Source: SAR86 cluster bacterium (lineage in GTDB: Bacteria; Pseudomonadota; Gammaproteobacteria; Magnimaribacterales; Magnimaribacteraceae). Taken from it: a DNA stretch of 44,822 bases. Below the pieces are notes generated by a model. That model saw nothing but the letters and a program-made list of their open reading frames with translations, was not told the DNA's origin and ran no database searches. The DNA lies in contig JAKUUL010000006.1 in the NCBI GenBank assembly GCA_022447025.1, positions 1-44,822 of the forward strand, given 5' to 3'. The stretch's first letter is position 1. Each line of letters starts with the position of its first letter. This document shows positions 27,665 to 35,691 of the stretch, piece by piece. A program made the position numbers and the translations under genes.

Positions 27665-28717
27665 TTATTCTGAAAGAGGTTTAGGCCAAGAATTGATTAT
27701 GGCTTTGACAAATGTTGCCAGCGGAATGGCAAAAAAGAGCCCCCAAAAACCCCAAATACCACCGAAAAATAATACTGCTATTACTATGACTACAGGATGA
27801 AGTTTATTTCTGGCTGAAAAAAGTAAAGGCACCAGCACATTACCATCAAGAGCTTGGATTATTAGGTACATGCCGAGGAGCCACCAAAATTCTGTTGATA
27901 TTCCCCATTCATATAACCCTACTAGTAAAACGGGAACAGTAACTAAAATAGCTCCAAAAAAAGGAATCATCACAGACAGGCCCACTAATAAAGCAAGTAA
28001 AAAGGTATACGGAAGTCCCAAAAAACTAAAAGCTAAGTAGCTAACTGAAGTCACTATAAAAATTTCTATTAGTTTCCCAGTTACGTAGTTATAGAGTTGA
28101 TCGTTCATTTCATTGAAGATTGAGTCCATCAAACCCTTTTGTTCTGGGGCAAAGAAGCTAATTAGAGGTAAAAGAGTTTCCTTGTCCTTAACAAAGAAAA
28201 AAACCATCAGTGGAATCAAAATTGCATAGATTAAAGCACTAAAAGCAAAGCTAATAGTCCCTGCAATTTGACCCAAGGCTTGTGCTAAAAGAGTATTTAA
28301 TTGCGAACCTAAATTAGCAAAAAGATTGGGTAATTCATCTTCAGAAAAATATTCTGGGTAAGAACTAGCTAAATTAGAAAGTACATCCTGAAGAGATTCA
28401 ACTATATTCGGTAAGGTTTGAATAAAAGAATTTATCTGTGAACCTATTACAGGCAGAATCAAAAAAAGACTGGTGTATAAAGCAAAGAAAACTATCAATG
28501 AAGTAGTAAGGGACAACCATCTTGGAAATCTCAAATTTTCTAACGCGTGAACTAAACCATTTAATAAAAAAGCTATTACTAAGCTTATAAGAATAGGCAG
28601 AAGTATTCCGCCAAAGTAAAAAAGAAGGAGAAAAGAAGCTAATAAAAAAATTGCAAAGTATACGGTCTCTTCATTGAAGAAGAATCTTTCAATTAATTTC
28701 TTTAAAAGATCTAACAT
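27665..28717 (-). CDS. perM: AI-2E family (PerM-like) membrane transporter
   Basis: 350 residues with seven or eight hydrophobic helices. The AI-2E family appears in the C-terminal half: YNYVTGKLIEIFIVTS, PYTFLLALLVGLSVMIPFFG and GNVLVPLLFSARNKLHPVVI. Members include PerM and TqsA; the substrate of this copy cannot be told. The perM-bepA neighbourhood is also seen in E. coli, which supports the symbol. It begins three bases after tusA. Confidence 0.85.
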   Translation of the reverse strand: MLDLLKKLIERFFFNEETVYFAIFLLASFLLLFYFGGILLPILISLVIAFLLNGLVHALENLRFPRWLSLTTSLIVFFALYTSLFLILPVIGSQINSFIQTLPNIVESLQDVLSNLASSYPEYFSEDELPNLFANLGSQLNTLLAQALGQIAGTISFAFSALIYAILIPLMVFFFVKDKETLLPLISFFAPEQKGLMDSIFNEMNDQLYNYVTGKLIEIFIVTSVSYLAFSFLGLPYTFLLALLVGLSVMIPFFGAILVTVPVLLVGLYEWGISTEFWWLLGMYLIIQALDGNVLVPLLFSARNKLHPVVIVIAVLFFGGIWGFWGLFFAIPLATFVKAIINSWPKPLSE

Positions 28718-28720
28718 TAA

Positions 28721-28945
28721 TTACTTCTTTTTTATTCGGTAAATGAACTTTCCACTGTTCTGTTCTGCATGAACAAGCTCATTTCCACTTATTTTCGCAT
28801 AAGAAGCAAAATCTTCCCAAGAAGTTGGGTCAGTTGCCGTTACTTCAAGAATTTGTCCGCTCTTGAGATCAGCAAGTGATAACTTGGTCTTTAGCAACGG
28901 TAAAGGGCAATCTAAGTCATTGGCATTTAAGTATTTATTCGCCAT
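28721..28945 (-). CDS. tusA: TusA-like sulfurtransferase
   Basis: 74 residues. The single motif LDCPLPLLKTKLSLADL contains the CPxP active-site cysteine of the TusA/SirA family. TusA takes persulfide sulfur from IscS and passes it on for tRNA 2-thiouridine and other sulfur pathways. iscS is in this window but not adjacent. The YedF-type subgroup is the alternative. A gap of 70 bases separates it from the divergent bepA. Confidence 0.85.
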   Translation of the reverse strand: MANKYLNANDLDCPLPLLKTKLSLADLKSGQILEVTATDPTSWEDFASYAKISGNELVHAEQNSGKFIYRIKKK

Positions 28946-29015
28946 ATTTAAGGATAGTTTTTGAACTCATTGCTATTATGTAAGTCAATATTTTAATTAG
29001 GGCCATTATAACGAT

Positions 29016-30476
29016 ATGACTTGGAATAAAACTTTAAGTTCAACGCTAAAAAGAAGTTTACTTTTGATGACTTTGATGACTTCATCTCTTCAAGTCGTTT
29101 CAGAAGAATCTTTACCTGAACTTGGAGATACTTCTTCTTCCGCCATCTCATTAGATTCTGAATATAGATTGGGCAGACTTTATATGGCTCAACTCAGGAG
29201 ATCCTTGCCAGATTTACAAGACCCAATAGTTCAAGATTACACTGAACATCTCATTTACAGAGTGGGTGAATACAGTCAACTTCAAGACAGAAGATTGAAC
29301 ATAGTGCTAGCTAGGGATAAAGGTGTAAATGCTTTTGCTGCGCCAGGAGGAATTATAGGGGTTTTTGCGGGTCTTATTTACCACTCTGAAACCGAAGGTC
29401 AATTTGTATCAGTTCTAGCACATGAATTAGCTCATTTAAGTCAAAGGCATTTCGCAAGAAACCTGCAAAGACAACAAGACAGGAGTATCTCCAATGCTTT
29501 AATCTTATTAGCTAGCATTGCAGTGGCAGCCTCTTCCAACAACCCTGAAGCCGTTGTGGCTGGACAACAAATTTTAACTCAACAAGCCTTATCCTATAGT
29601 CGTACAAACGAACTGGAAGCAGACAGAATTGGCTTTTTAACCATGATTTCTGCAGGTTTTGATCCTGAAGGACAGCCTCAAATGTTTGAAAAGTTACAGG
29701 CTCTGAGTAGATTAAGTGGAGCCAATGAACTTGAATTCCTTAGATCTCACCCTCTTACAAAGAGAAGGATAAGTGAATCGAGGATAAGGGCTCAAGAAAT
29801 AAAGGGCTCAAATTATAAAAATAGTTTGGAATTTGAATTAATAAAACAAAGAATAAACATTGGTTTTTTTAAAACTTCACGCCAAGCAGTAACGCAATTA
29901 AAACAAGAACAAAGAAGAGCAAAAACTGAAAGACAAAAAATTATTTCTGCATACGGACTTGGTTTGGCACTATCTAGAGATAATAAGTACAGTGAGGCCC
30001 TTGATGAAATAAGGCAAGCCCTTAAGTTAGATCCAGAGAATTTGATATTACAAACAGCATTACTGGAAATTCACTTAAATGCAGGAAATGGACTAGAGGC
30101 AGTAGGCGTGGGAAAAAGTTTATTAGAAATGAATCCATCCAATTACCCTATTTCAATGCTTTATGCCAGGGCACTTATGAATCAAAAACAATACGATGAA
30201 GCTGAAGAGGTACTAAAAACTTTGTTGCTAAAAAGAAAAGAAGATCCTCAAATTTGGTATTGGTTAGCAGAAGTTCAAGGCCTGGCAAGAAAAATAATAG
30301 GTTTACACCAATCGAGAGCTGAATATTTTTATCTCACTGGCAATTATGATCGATCTATTGAACACCTGAGATACGCCTTAGAGCTAGCAGGAAATAATTT
30401 TCAACTAAATGAAGTTCTGCAAACTAAAATAGAGAATGTCTTTGCTACGAAAGAAGAACTAAAGGACTTTACTTAA
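29016..30476 (+). CDS. bepA: Periplasmic M48 metalloprotease/TPR chaperone BepA
   Basis: 486 residues. A signal peptide (SLLLMTLMTSSLQVVS) precedes the M48 protease domain with the zinc motif HELAHLSQRHFARN, the third-ligand glutamate in NELEADRIGFLTMI, and FAAPGGIIGVF upstream. The C-terminal half holds TPR repeats (KYSEALDEIRQALKLDPENL and QYDEAEEVLKTLL). BepA degrades or helps mature outer membrane proteins such as LptD and acts with the BAM complex, whose subunits bamB and bamC are nearby. It overlaps the convergent HIT gene by four bases. Confidence 0.94.
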   Translation: MTWNKTLSSTLKRSLLLMTLMTSSLQVVSEESLPELGDTSSSAISLDSEYRLGRLYMAQLRRSLPDLQDPIVQDYTEHLIYRVGEYSQLQDRRLNIVLARDKGVNAFAAPGGIIGVFAGLIYHSETEGQFVSVLAHELAHLSQRHFARNLQRQQDRSISNALILLASIAVAASSNNPEAVVAGQQILTQQALSYSRTNELEADRIGFLTMISAGFDPEGQPQMFEKLQALSRLSGANELEFLRSHPLTKRRISESRIRAQEIKGSNYKNSLEFELIKQRINIGFFKTSRQAVTQLKQEQRRAKTERQKIISAYGLGLALSRDNKYSEALDEIRQALKLDPENLILQTALLEIHLNAGNGLEAVGVGKSLLEMNPSNYPISMLYARALMNQKQYDEAEEVLKTLLLKRKEDPQIWYWLAEVQGLARKIIGLHQSRAEYFYLTGNYDRSIEHLRYALELAGNNFQLNEVLQTKIENVFATKEELKDFT

Positions 30477-30814
30477 CCAGGAGGCCAGTTAAATTCCCTT
30501 CCAGCTATAAGGTGAACGTGGAGATGAAAAACTGTTTGCTGAGCCCCTGCCCCATTATTTACTACTAATCTAAAAGCATCTTCAATACCAAGGTCTCTGG
30601 CTATATTACCTGCGACTAAAAATAGATGTCCCAATAATTCCTTATCTTCTGTATTCGAATCAGAAATTTTTTCTATCCTTTTTTTGGGGATTATTAAAAT
30701 ATGTATGGGAGCAACAGGATTGATGTCTTTAAAGGCCAAACAACTTTCATCTTCATAGACAATATCTGCAGGTAATTCTTTATCAATTATTTTTTGAAAT
30801 ATCGTTTCACTCAT
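30473..30814 (-). CDS. hinT: HIT-family purine nucleoside phosphoramidase (HinT-like)
   Basis: 113 residues. The N-terminal ETIFQKIIDKELPADIVYED and the histidine triad in QTVFHLHVHLIAGREFNWPPG define a HinT-type protein. HinT hydrolyses AMP-lysine and other nucleoside phosphoramidates. The length and the GREFNWPPG ending match bacterial HinT. It ends four bases inside bepA and is followed upstream by a small DUF1543-like gene on the same strand. Confidence 0.92.
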   Translation of the reverse strand: MSETIFQKIIDKELPADIVYEDESCLAFKDINPVAPIHILIIPKKRIEKISDSNTEDKELLGHLFLVAGNIARDLGIEDAFRLVVNNGAGAQQTVFHLHVHLIAGREFNWPPG

Positions 30815-30820
30815 AAGTTT

Positions 30821-31090
30821 CTATAACTTTTTTGATTCATCATACCCAAGAATTTTTTCTTGTTTAGAATTTTCTCCTTCCTCTAAAGAAACCTTGTATC
30901 CATCAACATAAGATAGCTCTTTTATTCCATCTATATGCATTTTCTTATCCTTAAATTCTTTTAGATTTAAGATGTTATCTTTAGCTTTTTTAGGGTCTTC
31001 AGCTACAGTGAAGAAATTCATATGAACCTCATAAAGCCCTTCTCCAATTGAAGGATCGTAGAAACCAACATGCACCATGTATAAATTCAT
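30821..31090 (-). CDS. DUF1543-like small protein
   Basis: 89 residues, without signal peptide or membrane helix. The pattern MVHVGFYDP, then VHMNFFTVAEDPKKAK, then HIDGIKELSYVDGYKVSL resembles DUF1543, a family of unknown function. It lies six bases before the HIT gene on the same strand, so the two are probably cotranscribed. A charged C-terminal tail (GENSKQEKILGYDESKKL) extends past the domain. No function is proposed. Confidence 0.7.
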   Translation of the reverse strand: MNLYMVHVGFYDPSIGEGLYEVHMNFFTVAEDPKKAKDNILNLKEFKDKKMHIDGIKELSYVDGYKVSLEEGENSKQEKILGYDESKKL

Positions 31091-31119
31091 AACTTAACCT
31101 TATTTAATTTTATTCAAAT

Positions 31120-31464
31120 TTATAAACGAATCCCTAAACGTGAAAGTAAAGCAATATATAACCAGTAAACTAAAACAGTGGCAATAATTGAAATAAAAAT
31201 GGAATAAATAAAATCTAATTTTTTTAAGGCTAAAGGTAAAACGACAAAGAAAGTTAAAGAAGGAGGGATTAATAAGAGTATAGAGTTAGTGAGATCAACC
31301 ACAGGTTTAATTTCCTTGGTATCAAAATACAACCAAGTTATTGCCAGAGCAGAGGTTAGGGGTATCGAAGCTAATATTCCTGCAATAAAGCTTGATCTTC
31401 TTGCTATTTCTGAAATGGCAACAATGATTATTACCGTAATGATTGTTTTAACGACTAAATACAT
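31120..31464 (-). CDS. DUF3147-like membrane protein
   Basis: 114 residues with four hydrophobic helices. The sequence VVAISEIARRSSFIAGILASIP, seen here in part as SEIARRSSFIAG, and the LPLALKK loop fit DUF3147, a family of unknown integral membrane proteins. It is 30 bases upstream of the DUF1543-like gene on the same strand. The divergent neighbour starts 53 bases away. Function is unknown; the family name itself is a pattern match by eye. Confidence 0.65.
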   Translation of the reverse strand: MYLVVKTIITVIIIVAISEIARRSSFIAGILASIPLTSALAITWLYFDTKEIKPVVDLTNSILLLIPPSLTFFVVLPLALKKLDFIYSIFISIIATVLVYWLYIALLSRLGIRL

Positions 31465-31516
31465 AACTTATAGATTTCTACTTATTTTTAATTCTCAAGT
31501 ATCATTATAGAAAATA

Positions 31517-32098
31517 ATGGCTAATAAGAATAAAGATAAAGATTCTGAACTAGAAATTTCTCAAAAGGAGTTACAAGATTTAATTGAAACCTTAGATCCT
31601 AAAAGAAATATTCAAGACTTAGCTGCATCGGCAGCAGAGGTAATAGCCAGTGCAGGTTTTTCAACTCATTGGGATGATATTTTACCCATGTTGGATGATG
31701 AGCACATTCAAGAGCGATTAAGACTAGCTGCACATATTATTTTTAGAGCTAAGTTGGTGTTAGAAGAAATGGAGAAAGACTCTTCGTTACACAATATTGT
31801 TTATAACACAATGCTAATGATGGATGCCCTAGAGGTTGCTAATATAAAGGGATATATCCCACCTACTTCTGAAGTAAATTTTAAGAAGATGAAAGCCGAA
31901 ACTTCCACTATGAATATGGCAGTCAAAAAGGAAAAAATTATAGATACAATTAGGCAATTGGCAAAAGAAAACCCAGATAAAGGTATAACCTGGTTAAGAA
32001 AAAGAGCTTCTACTCTATTAAGTTCTGCCGAAAAGAAAGGTTATAGCTATAGGCAAATACAAAGAGACACAAAAGGAATGAGAATTAGAAAAGATTAA
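31517..32098 (+). CDS. Hypothetical protein with possible DNA-binding C-terminus
   Basis: 193 residues that I do not recognise. It is charged, with no signal peptide, membrane helix or cysteine. Residues 20-110 are predicted helical and include RLRLAAHIIFRAKLVLEEME and a run rich in methionine (NTMLMMDALE). The C-terminal 45 residues are basic and hint at a helix-turn-helix (GITWLRKRASTLLSSAEKKG, then YSYRQIQRDTKGM). No clear ribosome site precedes the ATG. It stands alone between two oppositely directed genes and ends tail to tail with crcB, with two bases between. Its length and lack of frame breaks make a real gene likely. Confidence 0.75.
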   Translation: MANKNKDKDSELEISQKELQDLIETLDPKRNIQDLAASAAEVIASAGFSTHWDDILPMLDDEHIQERLRLAAHIIFRAKLVLEEMEKDSSLHNIVYNTMLMMDALEVANIKGYIPPTSEVNFKKMKAETSTMNMAVKKEKIIDTIRQLAKENPDKGITWLRKRASTLLSSAEKKGYSYRQIQRDTKGMRIRKD

Positions 32099-32100
32099 TT

Positions 32101-32463
32101 CTAGTTTTTGATTAACTGCATACCAATCCAAGTAGCAATTAGGCAGCCAATTACGGTAAAAATAATATAACTTAATACTGCTAACCAATTTCCCTGTTCT
32201 ATTAATTGAAAGGTTTCTTTTGAGAAAGCAGAAAACGTAGTAAAAGCCCCTAGAAAACCTATTAATAAAAGAGGTTCATAGATCTCTTCATATTTAGGAC
32301 CAATAAGATTAATTAGAATTCCTAATAAGAAGCAGCCAAGTATATTTACTGAAATAATGCCTAATGGGAAAAAAAGAAATTGGGATTTTTCTATTAGTTC
32401 AGAAATAATAACTCGAGAAAGAGCTCCTGTGGCACCGCCTATGAGAATCAGAAAATACTTCAT
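32101..32463 (-). CDS. crcB: Fluoride channel CrcB/Fluc
   Basis: 120 residues with four transmembrane helices. The Fluc signatures GGATGALSRVII at the N-terminus and GFLGAFTTFSAFSKET in helix 3 are present, with SVNILGCFLLGILIN. Fluc dimers export fluoride. No fluoride riboswitch is visible: the gene starts eight bases after the 3' CCA of tRNA-Lys on the same strand, so expression may depend on tRNA read-through or on a leader within the tRNA. Confidence 0.94.
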   Translation of the reverse strand: MKYFLILIGGATGALSRVIISELIEKSQFLFFPLGIISVNILGCFLLGILINLIGPKYEEIYEPLLLIGFLGAFTTFSAFSKETFQLIEQGNWLAVLSYIIFTVIGCLIATWIGMQLIKN

Positions 32464-32471
32464 CTTTTAAA

Positions 32472-32548
32472 TGGTGGGCCGTCGGCGACTCGAACGCCGG
32501 ACCAATTCCTTAAAAGGGAACTGCTCTACCAAACTGAGCTAACGGCCC
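32472..32548 (-). tRNA. tRNA-Lys (anticodon UUU)
   Basis: Read on the minus strand, a 77-base cloverleaf folds by eye: acceptor stem GGGCCGT/ACGGCCC, D arm GCTC/GAGC, anticodon arm GTTCC/GGAAT with loop CTTTTAA, and T arm CGGCG/CGCCG with TTCGAGT. The anticodon TTT sits in the loop centre, reading AAA and AAG. The 3' CCA is encoded (TGG at 32472-32474). It has a good promoter upstream and lies directly before crcB. Confidence 0.96.
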
Positions 32549-32558
32549 ATGAGCGGGC

Positions 32559-32564
32559 ATTATA
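32559..32564 (-). promoter_or_regulatory. Candidate -10 box of the tRNA-Lys promoter
   Basis: TATAAT reads on the minus strand 10 bases before the tRNA 5' end, followed by the GC-rich stretch GCCCGCTC. Such discriminators are typical of stringently controlled stable-RNA promoters. The -35 region is weak (CTACTT at 17 bases). The 32549-32636 gap otherwise holds only this promoter before the cupin stop. Confidence 0.6.
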
Positions 32565-32636
32565 CATACGTAATTAATTCAAAGTAGCGAGATTATTACC
32601 TAAAAACTCTTCTGAGTTTCCCTAAGTAATAAAGTA

Positions 32637-33065
32637 TCATCCCTTCATTCTTTGCCACTCTTCCCAACCTAAATAACCGGTAAAGTTCTTATCGTCAAAA
32701 AAGATGACAGGCCCATTACTGATAAAGAGGTATTCAGTATCTTCCAAAGCAGTTGTTTCATCATGAAGCATTCCATTTGGTTCATAGACATAATCCCCTG
32801 CATTAAGTAAACCATCCCTAACCTGTAATTTCCCGGAAAGAATAAATGTATGCGAACCAGCCAGGTGCTTATGAGGATCAGCTGAAAATCCTTTAAGCCA
32901 TCTAAAAAGAACTGCCCAAGTTCCGCTTTCTGAACCAGTATAAAGAATCTTAGCAAATGCCCTGTCATCGCCTTCAACATACGGCATCCAATCCATCTTT
33001 GATGCTTCCACCAAAGTATCCATTAATTCAGTATTAACTGGTTTTATTTCTTGTGATAAACCCAT
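32637..33065 (-). CDS. Cupin-domain protein
   Basis: 142 residues from the ATG at 33065, which has GGGAGG six bases before it. An in-frame TTG five codons upstream overlaps that ribosome site. A single cupin barrel shows metal-ligand candidates in DPHKHLAGSHTFILSGKL and EPNGMLHDET. It resembles ChrR-like cupins and the 2,4'-dihydroxyacetophenone dioxygenase group; the reaction cannot be decided. It stands alone between tRNA-Lys and cpoB. The 93-base gap upstream holds two short inverted repeats. Confidence 0.72.
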   Translation of the reverse strand: MGLSQEIKPVNTELMDTLVEASKMDWMPYVEGDDRAFAKILYTGSESGTWAVLFRWLKGFSADPHKHLAGSHTFILSGKLQVRDGLLNAGDYVYEPNGMLHDETTALEDTEYLFISNGPVIFFDDKNFTGYLGWEEWQRMKG

Positions 33066-33158
33066 AATAAACCTCCCCAATTTATTATTTTTTCGTTGAT
33101 TTACCGTAAACTGAAACCTTTAAGATTTCAATGTTTTAAATTGAAATATTTAAAAAAG

Positions 33159-33833
33159 TTAATTTGGTTTCTGATTAGAGGCTTCTATGGATTTTTTTGC
33201 TAACTCAGCTGCTCCGGTATCTGGGTATTCAGAAATAACCCTTGAGAAGTAAGAGTTAGCTATCTGATCATTCATCAAGGCTCTCTCCAGTACGCCTAGT
33301 TTGAATAAGCTATCTGCAACCCTTGGATGGTCAATAAATTTTTCAACTACTACCAAATAATGCTCTCTAGCATCTTCAAAAAGTTGTTGAACTAAATAAA
33401 GCTCTCCAGACCAAAAATATGCGTCAGCAGAATAGGCCCCTTCAGGATAAGAAATTATCAGCTCGCGAAAACTTTCTAAGGCTTCAGCGTATCTTGATGC
33501 CTCAAATAATTCCAAAGCACCTTTATATAAATCAATCTCTTCGGTCGAGTTGTATTGTTGCCCATTTAAGTATTCAGTAGCCAGATCCTCTTTTTCTTCT
33601 GAAAGAAGATTATGCAACCTTTTATCTAAATCAAGATATCTTTGTTGCTGAAGTTCTTGATAGCGTTCTATCAGATAAGTATTTTCTTCAATCAGATTTC
33701 TAAGAGTTGCGATTTCCTGCTCTAAATCACTTATTTTTTGGTAAATTAAGTCTAGGGACTCCTCTTCTTCAGAAAAAACCCCTAGCGGAAAAGCTAAAAT
33801 AGTTAGAAAAAATAAAAAAAGAGATCTTTTCAA
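33159..33833 (-). CDS. cpoB: Cell division coordinator CpoB (YbgF)
   Basis: 224 residues. After a signal peptide (SLFLFFLTILAFPLGVFS) comes an N-terminal coiled coil (LIYQKISDLEQEIATLRNL) that trimerises, then TPR repeats (YKGALELFEASRYAEALESF, LYLVQQLFEDAREHYLVVV). CpoB links PBP1B and the Tol complex during septation. It follows pal by 12 bases as the last gene of ybgC-tolQRAB-pal-cpoB. Confidence 0.93.
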   Translation of the reverse strand: MKRSLFLFFLTILAFPLGVFSEEEESLDLIYQKISDLEQEIATLRNLIEENTYLIERYQELQQQRYLDLDKRLHNLLSEEKEDLATEYLNGQQYNSTEEIDLYKGALELFEASRYAEALESFRELIISYPEGAYSADAYFWSGELYLVQQLFEDAREHYLVVVEKFIDHPRVADSLFKLGVLERALMNDQIANSYFSRVISEYPDTGAAELAKKSIEASNQKPN

Positions 33834-33845
33834 ATCGTTCTAAAT

Positions 33846-34313
33846 TTACAATACTTTTACTACTGCTCTTCTATTTTTAGACCAAGAAGATTCATTGGAA
33901 CTGTAAGCAACAGGCCTTTCTTCTCCATAACTAACTGTTGTGATACTACTAGAAGGAACCCCGTTGACTTGAAGTAATTCAGAAACGACGTTAGCTCTTC
34001 TTTCGCCTAAAGCTAAATTATATTCCCTTGTACCTCTTTCATCGCAATGCCCTTCTATTCTTACCTTACTCGAACTAGATTTTATAGATTTAGCAAGCTC
34101 ACGAATTTCTGATATAGCAGAAGAACTTAGATTATATTTATCGTAATCAAAGTATATTGTACCTCCTACTGGGCTATCAGAATCTGAGTATCCAGGTTCT
34201 GCAACAGCAGAAACAGTTTCAACTTCCACGGCTCGATCCATTGAAATTGCAGCACATCCACTAAAAGAACATATTATGGCTGCCAAGACTAAAAATTGAT
34301 CAAATAAACTCAT
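33846..34313 (-). CDS. pal: Peptidoglycan-associated lipoprotein Pal
   Basis: 155 residues. The signal peptide ends in FSGC (lipidated Cys20). The C-terminal OmpA-like domain contains IYFDYDKYNLSS and the peptidoglycan-binding segment EGHCDERGTREYNLALGERR. Pal tethers the outer membrane to the wall and binds TolB. AGGAG lies before the ATG. A 75-base gap to tolB with AT-rich DNA may hold a separate promoter, but none is clear. Confidence 0.96.
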   Translation of the reverse strand: MSLFDQFLVLAAIICSFSGCAAISMDRAVEVETVSAVAEPGYSDSDSPVGGTIYFDYDKYNLSSSAISEIRELAKSIKSSSSKVRIEGHCDERGTREYNLALGERRANVVSELLQVNGVPSSSITTVSYGEERPVAYSSNESSWSKNRRAVVKVL

Positions 34314-34388
34314 ATTTAAGCTCCTTTTCTTAATTATACTTTTTTTTATTTAAAATAACCTCTTGGAATTAGACTACTTTTAAAGGAA

Positions 34389-35687
34389 TTAGTTGCCTGT
34401 GGAAACCAACAAAGGGGACCAACTTGGCTCCCTCACACCTCCTGAATTCGTCGGTAGAATAAATCTTGTTTTTCCATCTATAGATATTCCTGCAAGAATA
34501 TCTTTTTCTTTATCTTTAGTGGCATAAATGATTACTTTTCCGTTGGGAGAAATAGTGGGAGATTCATCAAGAGTAGTATCCGTTAAAATTTGTAACTTAC
34601 CCGTTCTAAGATTTTGAACAGCAATATGAAACAATCCATCTCTTCTGTGTACAAATACAAAGCTCTTTCCATCAGGAGTATATCTAGCTCTAGCGTTGTA
34701 GGTTCCTTCAAAAGTTTTTCTTCTAATCTTCTTATTGGTAACATTCATTTCATAAATTTGTGGGGATCCACTTCTATTTGAAGTAAAAATTATTTTTCTT
34801 CCATCTGGTGACCAATCTGGTTCTGTATCAATTCCAAAATGGTCTGTTAGCTGCTTCCATTTATCATTTTCTAAGTCATATCTAAAAATATCTGGATTGC
34901 CTTCTTTAGAAAGAACAGCTGCTAAATACTTATCTGAAGGAGACCAATTTGGAGAGCTATTAATGCCTCGTTCAAGTTTTAATCCTTTTCTTTTCCCTGT
35001 ATAAATTTCTTGGATAAATATTCTTGAAGTACCTTCTTCAAAGGAAACATAAGCCAAACGCTTTCCATCAGATGACCAGCTAGGTGACATCAAAGGCTCG
35101 CTAGAAGAGAAAATACTAGAGTCATTTCTTCCATCTATATCGGTAACTCTCAGGAAGTATTTTTGTTCAGGTTCCCTATTTTGGTTTATATATGATATTT
35201 TTGTAGAAGATATACCTGGTAAACCATTGATTTCATTGTATATTCTATCACTTATAATATGAGCAAGAGCATTTAAATAAGAAGCAGATCCGACACTAAT
35301 TGATCTTTTCATTAATCTTTCTCTAGTAACATTAAAGAGTGAGAAATTCACTACGATTTCTTGCAGACTTTCTCCTCTCGAAGCTGTTCCTAAAACTAGA
35401 TAGTCAACATCTAAGAGCTTCCAATCTCGGTAAAATATTTCTTGTTCAGAATTAGGCAAACTTAACATTTCTTTTGGGGATAAAGATACAAATTCACCAA
35501 ATGACTCAAGATCAGAAGAAATAATTTGATGCAGGTATTCTCTTGGTGGATTTTCAAGATTCCATGCTATAGGAACAATTGCTATCCGAATTGGATCTTC
35601 TATCCCCTTAGTAATTTCAATTCTCAGATCAGAGGATAAAAAAGAACTATAAATAATAAATAAAGATGTCAAAATCCTTAAGATCAT
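34389..35687 (-). CDS. tolB: Tol-Pal system beta-propeller protein TolB
   Basis: 432 residues. A short hydrophobic start (ILRILTSLFIIYSSFLSS) is probably a signal peptide. An N-terminal alpha/beta domain (RIAIVPIAW) follows, then a WD40-like propeller of repeats of the type PSWSSDGKRLAYVS, PNWSPSDKYLAAV and PDWSPDGRKIIFTS. TolB connects TolA to Pal in the periplasm. It follows tolA by four bases. Confidence 0.96.
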   Translation of the reverse strand: MILRILTSLFIIYSSFLSSDLRIEITKGIEDPIRIAIVPIAWNLENPPREYLHQIISSDLESFGEFVSLSPKEMLSLPNSEQEIFYRDWKLLDVDYLVLGTASRGESLQEIVVNFSLFNVTRERLMKRSISVGSASYLNALAHIISDRIYNEINGLPGISSTKISYINQNREPEQKYFLRVTDIDGRNDSSIFSSSEPLMSPSWSSDGKRLAYVSFEEGTSRIFIQEIYTGKRKGLKLERGINSSPNWSPSDKYLAAVLSKEGNPDIFRYDLENDKWKQLTDHFGIDTEPDWSPDGRKIIFTSNRSGSPQIYEMNVTNKKIRRKTFEGTYNARARYTPDGKSFVFVHRRDGLFHIAVQNLRTGKLQILTDTTLDESPTISPNGKVIIYATKDKEKDILAGISIDGKTRFILPTNSGGVREPSWSPLLVSTGN

Positions 35688-35691
35688 AGGT

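Noticed and set aside
32464-32471. Fluoride riboswitch before crcB
   Set aside because: Only eight bases separate the tRNA from the start codon, which leaves no room for the aptamer.
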